This document shows positions 24,992 to 33,647 of a DNA stretch of 64,000 nucleotides, piece after piece. Each line of letters begins with the position of its first letter. Positions within the stretch are counted from its first letter, which is position 1. Both the position numbers and the translations under genes were made by a program. Origin of the DNA: Rhabdaerophilum calidifontis. Lineage in GTDB: Bacteria; Pseudomonadota; Alphaproteobacteria; Rhizobiales; Beijerinckiaceae. The notes below the pieces were generated by a model. That model searched no databases. It was not told the DNA's origin and worked only from the letters and a program-made list of their open reading frames with translations. The DNA is taken from NCBI RefSeq assembly GCF_008641065.1, contig NZ_VTRS01000007.1, positions 95,509 to 159,508 on the forward strand, in the 5' to 3' direction.

Positions 24992-27900
24992 TGGCGACAA
25001 TTGCGCTCCAGATCGCGGGAACCGCGGTCGGCTCCTTCCTCGGCGGGCCTTTCGGCGCCGCGATCGGCTCGGCGGTCGGCGGCACCGTCGGCGCGATGAT
25101 CGACCGCTCGCTGCTCGGCGCCGGCAAGCGCGTGATCGAGGGGCCGCGCCTCTCCGATCTCGCGGGGATCTCCGCCAGCGAGGGCGCGCCGATTCCGCGC
25201 GTCTATGGCCGGGTGCGCATCGGCGGCCAGGTGATCTGGGCGACCGAGTTCGAGGAGAGCCGGACGATCGAGCGTTCCGGCTCGGGGGGCGGCAAATCGC
25301 TCGGCGGCGGGAGCGCGCCCGTCACCGAGACCGTGCGCTACAGCTATTTCGCCAATGTCGCGATCGGCCTCTGCGAGGGGCCTGTCGCCTTCCTGCGCCG
25401 TATCTGGGCCGATGGCGAGGAACTCGACCTCGCCGGCGTGGCGATGCGCTTCTACCCCGGCACCGAGGATCAGGCGCCCGACCCGCTGATCGTCGCCAAG
25501 CAGGGCACGGCGGCGCTGCCGGGCTTCCGCGGCCTCGCCTATATCGTCTTCGAGCGCCTGCCGCTCGAACGCTATGGCAACCGCCTGCCGCAATTCGCCT
25601 TCGAGATCGTGCGGCCCGCGCCGGGACTTCCCAGGATGATCCGCGCGATCAACATCATTCCCGGTTCGACGGAATTCGGCTACAGCACGGGCGAGATCCG
25701 CGAGGATTTCGGCTATGGCGCCTCGCAGGCGGTCAACCGCGCGCAATGGACGCATGCGACCGACTGGGACGCCTCGCTCGACCAGCTCCAGGCGCTGATG
25801 CCGGAACTCGAACGCGCGACGCTGGTTTCCGCCTGGTTCGGCGACGACCTGCGCGCCGCGCATTGCACGCTGCGGCCCAGGGTCGAGAAATCCGGCAAGG
25901 CGATCCTCGGCGGCGAATGGCGCGTCTGCGGGCTGACCCGCGCCGAGGCGCTCCCCGTCTCGGCCTATGACGGTCGCCCGAATTACGGCGGCACGCCCGC
26001 CGACCAGAGCGTGATCGACGCCATCCGCGATCTGCGCGCACGTGGGCTCCAGGTGGCGCTGCATCCGTTCATCCTTATGGATATTCCGGCCGGGAATGGC
26101 CGGCCGGATCCCTATGGCGGCGGCGCGAATCAGCCCCCCTTCCCCTGGCGCGGGCGGATCACCTGCGACCCCGCGCCGGGGCAGTCCGGTTCGCCGGAAG
26201 GCACGCCGGCGGTATCCGGGCAGATCGCTGCGCTGATCGGCACCGCATCCCCGGCGCATTTCGCGCTCGACGGCGACACGGTGCTCTATTCGGGCCCGGA
26301 GGAATGGAGTCTCCGGCGCATGGTGCTGCACCATGCGATGCTGGCCAGGGCGGCAGGCGAGGTCGAGACCTTCATCCTCGGCTCCGAACTGGTGGGTCTG
26401 ACGCATCTCTCTGCCGGCAACGGCGCCTATCCCTTCGTTCAGGCCCTGCTCGCGCTGATCTCGGATATCCGCGCGATCCTCGGCCCGGGCACGGTGATCA
26501 CCTACGCGGCGGACTGGACCGAATACGGCGCGCAAGCCCGCGACGGCGGGCAGGAGCTGCGCTTTCCGCTCGATCCCGTCTGGGCGCATCCAGAGATCGG
26601 CGCCATCGGCATCGATTTCTACATGCCGCTGTCCGATTGGCGGCCCGGCCGCGACCATCTCGACGCGGCGGAGGCCTATGGTCCGGCGGATCCGGATTAC
26701 CTGCGCGCGCGGATCGCCTCCGGCGAGGGATATGACTGGTATTACGCCGATGATGCGGCGCGCACGGGCCAGATCCGGCAGCCGATCACCGACGGCGCCT
26801 ATGGCAAGCCATGGGTCTTCCGGCCGAAGGATCTCGCGGGCTGGTGGCTCGGCCCGCATGTCGAGCGCGTCGGCGGCCTCGAACTCGGCCAGCCGACCGC
26901 TTATCCCGGCCCGGTCAAGCCGATCTTCCTGACCGAGATCGGTTGCCCGGCGGTGGACAAGGGCGCGAACCAGCCGAACGTCTTTCCCGATCCGAAATCC
27001 TCCGAGAACGCCTTCCCTTACGCCTCCATCGGTGCGCGCGACGATCTCGTGCAGCGCCGCGCGCTGGAGGCGATCCTGCGCCATTTCGATCCCTCCGCGC
27101 CGGATTTCGCGGCGGCGAACAATCCGCTTTCGCCGATCAACGGCATCCGGATGGTTGCGCCGGGTTTCATCGCGCCCTGGGCCTGGGATGCGCGCCCCTA
27201 TCCCGCCTTCCCGCGCCTGACCGGGCTGTGGTCGGACGGAGGGAACTGGCATCGCGGCCATTGGCTCAACGGCCGGATCGAGGCGGTGCCGATCGCGGCG
27301 CTGATCGCGATGATCGCGGCGGATCTCGGGCTCGATCCGCCCGCCTTCCGCGCGGTGGACGGGATCGTCGACGGCTATGTGATCGAGCGTCCGATGAGCG
27401 CCCGCGCCGCAATCGAGCCGCTCGCCGGTCTCTTCGGGCTTGCGGTGCGCATCGAGGGCGATCGCGTGGCCTTCATCGGCCGCCCGAGTGCTGTCGTCGC
27501 GACCATCCCCGAGGAGATGCTCGTCGAGGCCCGCGACGGACGCCGGATCGAGATCACGCGCCGGCAGGAAACCGAGATGCCGCGCCGGCTCCAGCTGCAA
27601 TTCACCGATTCGGAGCGCGATTTCCGCCGCGCCGTGGTCCAGGCCGAGAAGAACGATGCCCGGACGATGCGCGAGGAGGGCGAGGCGGTGGCGATCCATG
27701 TCCCGCTCGCCGCCGCGCAGCGGATCGCCGAGACGCGGCTCCAGGATATCTGGTCGGCGCGCGAGAGCTTCCGCTTCTCGCTCGCGCGCGGGGCGCCGCC
27801 GATCGAGCCTGGCGATCTGGTCGAAATCCCGACCGCCTCCGGCCCACGCCGGGTTCTGGTCGACCGGCTCACCGATCGCGGCATCCGCGATGTCGAGGGG

Positions 27901-28911
27901 CGCGGCCTTGATCCCGCCTTCGCCGATGACGTGCCGGCGCTCGACGAACAGCCCGCCGCGCCGTCGCCGCCCCCGTTGCCGGGGCCGGCCGAGGCGCGTC
28001 TGCTCGAATTGCCGCTGCCGCGCGGCGCCGGCGGGCTCCTCGTCGCCTCGGTCCGCGCCGAACCCTGGCGCGGGCCTTATGCGATCGCGCGGGTGGATGG
28101 CGGGGGCGTCCGGCCTCTCGGGAGCGCGATCGCGCCGGCACGGATCGGCGAGACGCTGACGGCGCTGCCGCCGGGGCCGCTCTGGCGCTGGGATCACGGC
28201 GCGCGGCTGGAGATCCGCCTCGAGGGCGGCGCGCTGGCGAGCCTCTCCGAGGCCGAGACGCTCGCGGGCGGCAATGCGCTGGCGCTGATCGATTCCGCTG
28301 GCGGAATCGAGCTCGTGCTCGCGCGCGAGGCGGCGCTCATCGGCGCGAATACCTATCGCCTGACAGGGTTGCTGCGCGGAATCGGCCTTTCCGAGGCTGC
28401 GGCCGGCCGCCTGCTGCCTGCCGGCGCGGCTTTTGTCGTGCTCGACAATGCGCTGGTCGATCTCGGGCTCGGGACGGAGGCGATCGGCCAGCAGGTCGCG
28501 GCGATCGTGCTGCCGGCCGGCCGCGCGCCCGGCGATCCCAGCCAGACGGCGCTCGCGGCGACGATCGCCGGCCACGCCTTGCGGCCGCTGGCGCCCGTCC
28601 ACCCCACCGCGCACCGCGAGGCCGGGGGCATCCGGATCCGCTTCATCCGGCGCGCCCGCACGGGGGGGGATTCGCTCGATCTGTTCGAGGTGCCGCTCGC
28701 CGAGGATCGCGAGGAATACCAGCTTGAGATCCTGGATGGCGCCATTCCCATCCGCACGATCGCGCTGGGCGGGACGGAATATCTCTACCCGTCGGCGGAG
28801 GAAATCGCCGATTTCGGCGTCGCGCAGACCGCGCTCGCGGTCCGTATCCGGCAGATGAGCATGCTCGTCGGGCCGGGCGATGCGCTGGAAATGCTGCTGC
28901 CCGTGCGCTGA
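24991..28911 (+). CDS. GTA gp15, large baseplate/host-specificity protein
   Basis: A 1306-residue baseplate megaprotein. The N-terminus is a glycine/alanine-rich hydrophobic stretch (QIAGTAVGSFLGGPFGAAIG) found in many tail-tip proteins. A TIM-barrel-like GTA domain spans about 440-740 (FILGSELVGLTHL, AIGIDFYMPLSDWRPG, WVFRPKDLAGWWLGPHVERV, IFLTEIGCPAVDKGANQPN). A phage-tail_3 domain follows (RQETEMPRRLQLQF) and the C-terminal part is a host-contact region. Largest gene of the operon. The complementary strand is open for most of its length, which is a GC-codon effect. Confidence 0.95.
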   Translation: MATIALQIAGTAVGSFLGGPFGAAIGSAVGGTVGAMIDRSLLGAGKRVIEGPRLSDLAGISASEGAPIPRVYGRVRIGGQVIWATEFEESRTIERSGSGGGKSLGGGSAPVTETVRYSYFANVAIGLCEGPVAFLRRIWADGEELDLAGVAMRFYPGTEDQAPDPLIVAKQGTAALPGFRGLAYIVFERLPLERYGNRLPQFAFEIVRPAPGLPRMIRAINIIPGSTEFGYSTGEIREDFGYGASQAVNRAQWTHATDWDASLDQLQALMPELERATLVSAWFGDDLRAAHCTLRPRVEKSGKAILGGEWRVCGLTRAEALPVSAYDGRPNYGGTPADQSVIDAIRDLRARGLQVALHPFILMDIPAGNGRPDPYGGGANQPPFPWRGRITCDPAPGQSGSPEGTPAVSGQIAALIGTASPAHFALDGDTVLYSGPEEWSLRRMVLHHAMLARAAGEVETFILGSELVGLTHLSAGNGAYPFVQALLALISDIRAILGPGTVITYAADWTEYGAQARDGGQELRFPLDPVWAHPEIGAIGIDFYMPLSDWRPGRDHLDAAEAYGPADPDYLRARIASGEGYDWYYADDAARTGQIRQPITDGAYGKPWVFRPKDLAGWWLGPHVERVGGLELGQPTAYPGPVKPIFLTEIGCPAVDKGANQPNVFPDPKSSENAFPYASIGARDDLVQRRALEAILRHFDPSAPDFAAANNPLSPINGIRMVAPGFIAPWAWDARPYPAFPRLTGLWSDGGNWHRGHWLNGRIEAVPIAALIAMIAADLGLDPPAFRAVDGIVDGYVIERPMSARAAIEPLAGLFGLAVRIEGDRVAFIGRPSAVVATIPEEMLVEARDGRRIEITRRQETEMPRRLQLQFTDSERDFRRAVVQAEKNDARTMREEGEAVAIHVPLAAAQRIAETRLQDIWSARESFRFSLARGAPPIEPGDLVEIPTASGPRRVLVDRLTDRGIRDVEGRGLDPAFADDVPALDEQPAAPSPPPLPGPAEARLLELPLPRGAGGLLVASVRAEPWRGPYAIARVDGGGVRPLGSAIAPARIGETLTALPPGPLWRWDHGARLEIRLEGGALASLSEAETLAGGNALALIDSAGGIELVLAREAALIGANTYRLTGLLRGIGLSEAAAGRLLPAGAAFVVLDNALVDLGLGTEAIGQQVAAIVLPAGRAPGDPSQTALAATIAGHALRPLAPVHPTAHREAGGIRIRFIRRARTGGDSLDLFEVPLAEDREEYQLEILDGAIPIRTIALGGTEYLYPSAEEIADFGVAQTALAVRIRQMSMLVGPGDALEMLLPVR

Positions 28912-28937
28912 TTCCCGGACCTGCGAGGCTGTTTGCG

Positions 28938-29726
28938 ATGGCGCACGACATGTTCCAGACTGCACTTGCCGCCGTGCTCCGGCACGAGGGCGGTTTCGCC
29001 GACCATCCGGACGATCCCGGCGGCGCGACGATGATGGGCATCACGCAGGCGACGCTCGCCGAATGGCGCGGGCGGCCCGTGACCCGCGACGAGGTGCGGG
29101 CGTTGAGCCGCGCGGAGGCGGCAGCGATCTACCGCGCGCGCTATTGGGACCGTATCCGGGCCGACGAACTGCCCGCCGGGCTCGACCTCGCGGTGTTCGA
29201 TCTCGCGGTCAATTCCGGCCCCGGCCGAGCCGTGCGGCTGCTGCAACGGGTTCTCGCAGTGCCAGCCGACGGGCTGATCGGCCCGAGGACGCTGGCGGCG
29301 GCGCGGGCGGCGGACAGCGCGGCGAGCATCCGCGCGCTCTGCGCCGCGCGACGCGCCTTTCTTCAATCCCTGCCCGCCCATGGCGTGTTCGGCCGCGGCT
29401 GGGCACGGCGCGTCGCCGCGATCGAGGCGCGCGCGCTCGCGCTGGCCGCTGGACAGGGACGGCCGGAGGGAAAGCGGCAGGCTGACAAGAATAGCAACAG
29501 CATCAAGGAGAAAGATACCATGGAGACCACCAAGACCATTCTGTCGAGCCGCACGGTCTGGGCCAATGCCGTCGGGTTCGCGGCGCTTGCCCTGTCCTGG
29601 CTCGGCTTCGACGTGGGCGGGCTCGACCGTGACGCGCTGGTCGAGAACTTGCTCCAGGGGCTGGCCGGGCTCGGCTTCGTGCTCTCGACGATCTTCCGCG
29701 TGATCGCGACCCGGCGGCTGATCTGA
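28938..29726 (+). CDS. GH108 endolysin joined in frame to a holin-like segment
   Basis: A 262-residue frame. Residues 1-90 are a GH108 muramidase with catalytic E17 in RHEGGF and the DPGGATMMGIT motif; 95-175 is a PG_binding_3 domain (DGLIGPRTLAAARA). Residues about 178-194 (KRQADKNSNSIKEKDT) are unlike the rest and AT-richer. Residues 195-262 form a separate holin-like unit with two membrane segments (ANAVGFAALALSWLGF and LLQGLAGLGFVLSTIFRVI). There is no stop between the two parts. An internal AAGGAG nine bases before the ATG at 29520 suggests the holin is also made alone. Such muramidase-holin pairs release GTA particles; the position right after gp15 fits. Confidence 0.85.
   Translation: MAHDMFQTALAAVLRHEGGFADHPDDPGGATMMGITQATLAEWRGRPVTRDEVRALSRAEAAAIYRARYWDRIRADELPAGLDLAVFDLAVNSGPGRAVRLLQRVLAVPADGLIGPRTLAAARAADSAASIRALCAARRAFLQSLPAHGVFGRGWARRVAAIEARALALAAGQGRPEGKRQADKNSNSIKEKDTMETTKTILSSRTVWANAVGFAALALSWLGFDVGGLDRDALVENLLQGLAGLGFVLSTIFRVIATRRLI
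29520..29726 (+). CDS. Internal start for a 68-residue holin
   Basis: The ATG at 29520 is in frame within the endolysin gene. AAGGAG at 29505-29510 lies nine bases upstream, in AT-rich DNA that resembles an intergenic spacer. The product (starting METTKTILSSRTVWAN) has two hydrophobic segments and a basic tail (RVIATRRLI). It would be a small holin releasing or activating the muramidase. Whether both a fusion and a free holin are made cannot be told from sequence. Confidence 0.6.
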   Translation: METTKTILSSRTVWANAVGFAALALSWLGFDVGGLDRDALVENLLQGLAGLGFVLSTIFRVIATRRLI

Positions 29727-29794
29727 TCGCCGGGCTTGCCTCGCCCGCCGGTGAAGCTGGTATAGGAGGGCGTCGGCATTGTCAGGAGTGAACC

Positions 29795-30478
29795 ATGCGC
29801 CTTCTCGTCGTCGAGGATGACCGCGACCTCAACCGCCAGCTCGTCGCGGCGCTGGAGGATGCCGGCTATGCCGTGGACAAGGCCTTCGACGGCGAGGAGG
29901 GGCATTTCCTCGGCGATACCGAACCCTATGACGGGGTGGTGCTCGATATGGGCCTGCCGCTTCTGGACGGGATCCGCGTCCTGGAGAAATGGCGCCGCGA
30001 CGGCCGCACCATGCCGGTGCTGATCCTCACCGCGCGCGACCGGTGGAGCGAGAAGGTCCAGGGCTTCGATGCGGGCGCGGATGATTACGTGACCAAGCCC
30101 TTCCACATGGAGGAGGTGCTCGCCCGCCTGCGCGCGCTGCTGCGCCGGGCAGCGGGCCATGCGACGAGCGAACTCCATTGCGGCCCGGTGACGCTCGATA
30201 CGCGGTCGAGCCGCGTCGTCGTCGACGGCAATGCGGTGCGGCTTACCTCGCACGAATACCGCCTGCTCGCCTATCTCATCCATCACCAAGGGCGCGTGGT
30301 CTCGCGCACGGAACTGGTCGAGCATCTTTACGACCAGGATTTCGACCGTGATTCCAATACGATCGAGGTTTTTGTCGGGCGTCTGCGCAAGAAGCTCGGC
30401 GTCGACATCATCCAGACCGTGCGCGGCCTCGGCTATATCGCGCAGGCCGGCGAGGCGCCGGGCGCGCCCAAGCGCTGA
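29795..30478 (+). CDS. feuP: OmpR-family response regulator FeuP
   Basis: A 227-residue regulator. The receiver domain (1-115) has D9/D10 in VVEDDRDL, phosphoacceptor D51-52 in VVLDMGLP, T in ILTARD and K in YVTKPF. The winged-helix DNA-binding domain is at about 128-220, with NTIEVFVGRLRKKLG. Paired with FeuQ. In rhizobia the FeuPQ system controls osmoadaptation and cyclic glucan export, and lies upstream of ccmIEFH as here. A TATAGG about 30 bases upstream of the start could be its -10. Confidence 0.9.
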   Translation: MRLLVVEDDRDLNRQLVAALEDAGYAVDKAFDGEEGHFLGDTEPYDGVVLDMGLPLLDGIRVLEKWRRDGRTMPVLILTARDRWSEKVQGFDAGADDYVTKPFHMEEVLARLRALLRRAAGHATSELHCGPVTLDTRSSRVVVDGNAVRLTSHEYRLLAYLIHHQGRVVSRTELVEHLYDQDFDRDSNTIEVFVGRLRKKLGVDIIQTVRGLGYIAQAGEAPGAPKR

Positions 30479-30482
30479 CGCG

Positions 30483-31883
30483 ATGGCCTGGCGGTTCCTT
30501 TCGCCGATCAACCCCGGTTCGCTCGCCGGTCGCCTGTTCCTTTCGGCCATCGTGCTCTCGACGATCGTGCTCGTGGCGGCCGGGACGATCCTCTCGACGA
30601 TCAACCGGCGATCGGTCGAGGCGGGGTTTGACGAGCGGCTGAAACTCTATCTGAAGGTGCTGGTGGCGGATGTCGCTGCGCTGACCGACGGCAATGCCAA
30701 TGTCGAGCCCGGCAATCTCGGCGAGCCGCAATTCCAGATCCCGCTTTCGGGTTGGTACTGGCAGATCGTCCGGGTCGATCGCGAGGCCGGCACAACGGCG
30801 ATCCTACGCACTTCGCGCTCGCTGTTCTCCAACCGCCTGCCGGCGCTTGTCGAGCCCGGCCAGCCCTCGCAGCGCGGCGATTTCCGCGACGGCTACCTGA
30901 CCGGGCCCGAGGGCCGCACGATCCGCATCGTCGAGCAGGAGATCGATCTCGGCGAGCAGAACCGCTTCATCATCTCGGTTGCGGGGAATTCGGACGAGAT
31001 CGTGGAGGAGCGCCGCCGCTTCGACCTGACCCTGAGCGTCATCCTGACTCTGCTCGGCCTCGCGCTCGCCGCCTCGGCCTATCTCCAGGTGCGGTTCGGC
31101 CTCAGGCCGCTGCGCCGCCTGAGCCGGGCGCTGGCGCGGGTGCGGGCGGGCGAGAAGGAGCATGTCGAGGGTTCGTTCCCCGACGAGGTCGCACCGCTCG
31201 CGCAGGAGCTGAACCAGGTGCTCGACGTCAACCGCGAGATCGTCGCCCGCGCGCGCCGCCAGGTCGGCAATCTTGCCCATGCGCTCAAGACGCCGCTCTC
31301 GGTGCTGATCAACGAGGCGAGCGGCGATTCCGGTCCGCTCGCCGAAAAGGTGCGCGAGCAATCGGCGCTGATGCGCGATCAGGTGCAATATTATCTCGAT
31401 CGCGCGCAGGCCGCCGCGCGCGCCGCGACGATCGGCCACGTCACCGAGATCGAGCCGGTGATCGCCGCCTTCATCCGCGCCTTTGAGAAGATCTACCGTG
31501 ATCGCGAGGTGCGGTTCGAGGCCGAGATCGCCACCGCGCTGCGCTTCCGGGGCGAGAAGCAGGATCTCGAAGAGGCGGTCGGTAATCTCGTCGACAATGC
31601 CGGGAAATGGGCCCAGACGCGCGTGGTGATCCGCGTCCAGCGCGTGGAGGGCGTTGCAGCCCCGATGATCGCGCTGACCGTCGATGATGACGGACCCGGC
31701 CTGCCCGAAGCGGCGCGGGTGGAGGCAACCAAGCGCGGCCGCCGGCTCGACGAGACCAAACCCGGATCGGGCCTCGGCCTCTCGATCGTCGTCGATCTCG
31801 CGACGCTCTATGGCGGGCATTTCGCGCTGGAGGATTCACCCCTCGGCGGGTTGCGCGCCCGCCTCGTACTCCCGGCTTTGTGA
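30483..31883 (+). CDS. feuQ: Sensor histidine kinase FeuQ
   Basis: A 466-residue membrane kinase partnering FeuP. First membrane segment at about 18-40; a periplasmic sensor loop to about 180; second segment (LSVILTLLGLALAASAYLQV); HAMP; H-box NLAHALKTPLSVLINEA with the phospho-His; N-box EEAVGNLVDNAGKWA; G1 DDDGPGLP and G2 GSGLGLSIV. The start follows the feuP stop by four bases. Confidence 0.92.
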   Translation: MAWRFLSPINPGSLAGRLFLSAIVLSTIVLVAAGTILSTINRRSVEAGFDERLKLYLKVLVADVAALTDGNANVEPGNLGEPQFQIPLSGWYWQIVRVDREAGTTAILRTSRSLFSNRLPALVEPGQPSQRGDFRDGYLTGPEGRTIRIVEQEIDLGEQNRFIISVAGNSDEIVEERRRFDLTLSVILTLLGLALAASAYLQVRFGLRPLRRLSRALARVRAGEKEHVEGSFPDEVAPLAQELNQVLDVNREIVARARRQVGNLAHALKTPLSVLINEASGDSGPLAEKVREQSALMRDQVQYYLDRAQAAARAATIGHVTEIEPVIAAFIRAFEKIYRDREVRFEAEIATALRFRGEKQDLEEAVGNLVDNAGKWAQTRVVIRVQRVEGVAAPMIALTVDDDGPGLPEAARVEATKRGRRLDETKPGSGLGLSIVVDLATLYGGHFALEDSPLGGLRARLVLPAL

Positions 31884-32048
31884 CACCGTGCCCCGGCTTC
31901 TCCGGGTTGCAGCGCGGCGGGCTTCTGCTATCTCCTCCGGTATGAAGGATATCAGGTGCCCGCAGGCGCGCCCCCGCTTGCGTCGGATCAAGACGGCATC
32001 CGGCCCGGACACGCGTTCGGCGCGCCTGTTCCATCGGATGGCGCGCCG

Positions 32049-33152
32049 ATGATGCTGTGGATCATGATGCTTGTCCTCACGGCGGCGGCGGTCGCGTTCG
32101 CGCTCGCCCCCCTGATGGCACGCCGCGCAGGGGGGGATCCCCTGGCCGCCGCCCTGGCCTTTTACCATGCGCGCCGGATGGAACTCGAACGGCAGCGCGA
32201 TGCCGGCGAGATCGGCCCGGATGAATTCGCGGCCGCCGGCGCCGAACAGGCGCGCCGCCTGCTCGCTGCGGAGCGCACGCTGACGGCAAAGGGCGCCGAT
32301 CCCGACATCGTGCGCCGCCGGAAGCAGGCCGCGCTTGGCGCGATGCTCGGCATTCCCGCGCTGGCGCTCGCGACCTATCTGACGCTCGGCGCGCCGCAGC
32401 GCCCGGATCTGCCGCTGGCCGCGCGGCCGACGGCGCCGCAGAATCTCGATATCGCCGGCGCGCTGTACCGCATCAAGGCGCATCTCCAGAAGAATCCGAA
32501 CGACGGCCGGGGCTTCGAGGTTGTCGCCCCGGTCTATCTCCGGCTCGGTCGCGCCGCCGATGCCGTGCATGCCTATCGCCGGGTCATCGATCTTCTGGGC
32601 GAAAGCCCGGCGCGGCTCGCCGATCTCGGGGAGAGCCTGGTGGCGGTCGGCAACGGAATCGTCAGCGCCGAGGCGCGGCAGGCTTTCGAGCGCGCACTGG
32701 TGCTTGATCCCGGCTTCGCCAAGGCACGGTTCTATATCGCGCTGCTGCGCGAGCAGGATGGCGACCGCGCCGGCGCGCTCGGTGACCTGCGCGCCCTGGC
32801 GGCAGGCATGCCCGAAGGGCCGGCGCGGCTTCGGGTCGAGGAGGAGATCGCGCGGCTCGCCGCCATCGCGGGCGAGCCTGGCGCGGCGATCGCCGCCCTG
32901 CCGCCCGAGGCGCAGCGCGAGGCGATCCGGAGCATGGTCGCGGCGCTTGACCAACGCCTCGGCGCGGAGGGTGGCACGGCATCCGAGTGGCGGCGGCTCG
33001 TGCAGGCGCGGATCGTGCTCGGCGAGCGCCGGGCGGCGGCGGCGGCGCTGCAGCGCGCGCGGGCGGCGCTCGGTGCCGAGGCCGGCGCGGCGCTCGACGG
33101 GTTCGAGGCGGCCATTGCCGCCCTGCCGGGTGACGGCGAGGCAGCGGACTGA
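32049..33152 (+). CDS. ccmI: Cytochrome c maturation protein CcmI (CycH)
   Basis: A 367-residue membrane chaperone that holds apocytochrome c for haem ligation. Two membrane segments at the N-terminus flank a basic cytoplasmic loop (LALAFYHARRMELERQRDAGEIGPDEF); the periplasmic part holds TPR-like repeats (DAVHAYRRVIDLLGESPARLADLGE, ARQAFERALVLDPGFAKARFYIAL). First gene of the ccmIEFH operon. The MM start at 32049 is chosen; upstream in-frame starts lack the membrane context. Confidence 0.92.
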   Translation: MMLWIMMLVLTAAAVAFALAPLMARRAGGDPLAAALAFYHARRMELERQRDAGEIGPDEFAAAGAEQARRLLAAERTLTAKGADPDIVRRRKQAALGAMLGIPALALATYLTLGAPQRPDLPLAARPTAPQNLDIAGALYRIKAHLQKNPNDGRGFEVVAPVYLRLGRAADAVHAYRRVIDLLGESPARLADLGESLVAVGNGIVSAEARQAFERALVLDPGFAKARFYIALLREQDGDRAGALGDLRALAAGMPEGPARLRVEEEIARLAAIAGEPGAAIAALPPEAQREAIRSMVAALDQRLGAEGGTASEWRRLVQARIVLGERRAAAAALQRARAALGAEAGAALDGFEAAIAALPGDGEAAD

Positions 33153-33167
33153 CATGGGAGCGCAGGC

Positions 33168-33647
33168 ATGGCAATGACCCGCAAGCAGAAGCGTCTGGCG
33201 CTGATCGGCCTCGTCGGTCTGGTTCTCGCCGTGGCTCTGGGGCTGATCCTCACGGCCCTGCGCGACCAGATCGTGTTCTTCCGCTCGCCGAGCGAGGTCG
33301 TCGCCGGCAAGGTCGCGCCCGGCGAAGCCTTCCGGCTCGGCGGGCTCGTGGCGGAAGGCAGCCTGACCCGGGAGCCGGACCAGCGCGTCCGCTTCGCCGT
33401 CACCGACGGCGCCGAGACGGTGAGGGTGGTCTATCAGGGCCTGCTGCCCGATCTCTTCCGTGAGGGGCAGGGCGTGGTGGCCGAGGGCCGCCTCGGGGCT
33501 GGCGGCGTCTTCAACGCCACGAACGTGCTCGCGAAGCATGACGAGAACTACATGCCGCGCGAGGTGGCGGACAGCCTCAAGAAGCAGGGCGTCTGGCGCC
33601 ATGCCGAGGGTGCCAAGCCGGGCGCCGGGGAGGGCTCGAAGCCATGA
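33168..33647 (+). CDS. ccmE: Haem chaperone CcmE
   Basis: A 159-residue periplasmic haem carrier. One N-terminal membrane anchor (residues 10-30), an OB-fold, and the covalent haem site H124 in [10 protein letters not shown] with Y128. Hands haem to CcmF/H. Stop overlaps the ccmF start. Confidence 0.95.
   Translation: MAMTRKQKRLALIGLVGLVLAVALGLILTALRDQIVFFRSPSEVVAGKVAPGEAFRLGGLVAEGSLTREPDQRVRFAVTDGAETVRVVYQGLLPDLFREGQGVVAEGRLGAGGVFNATNVLAKHDENYMPREVADSLKKQGVWRHAEGAKPGAGEGSKP

Noticed and set aside
24715..28965. 1416-codon open frame on the minus strand opposite gp15
   Set aside because: It mirrors the gp15 coding frame, has no recognisable domain and arises from GC-rich codon use.
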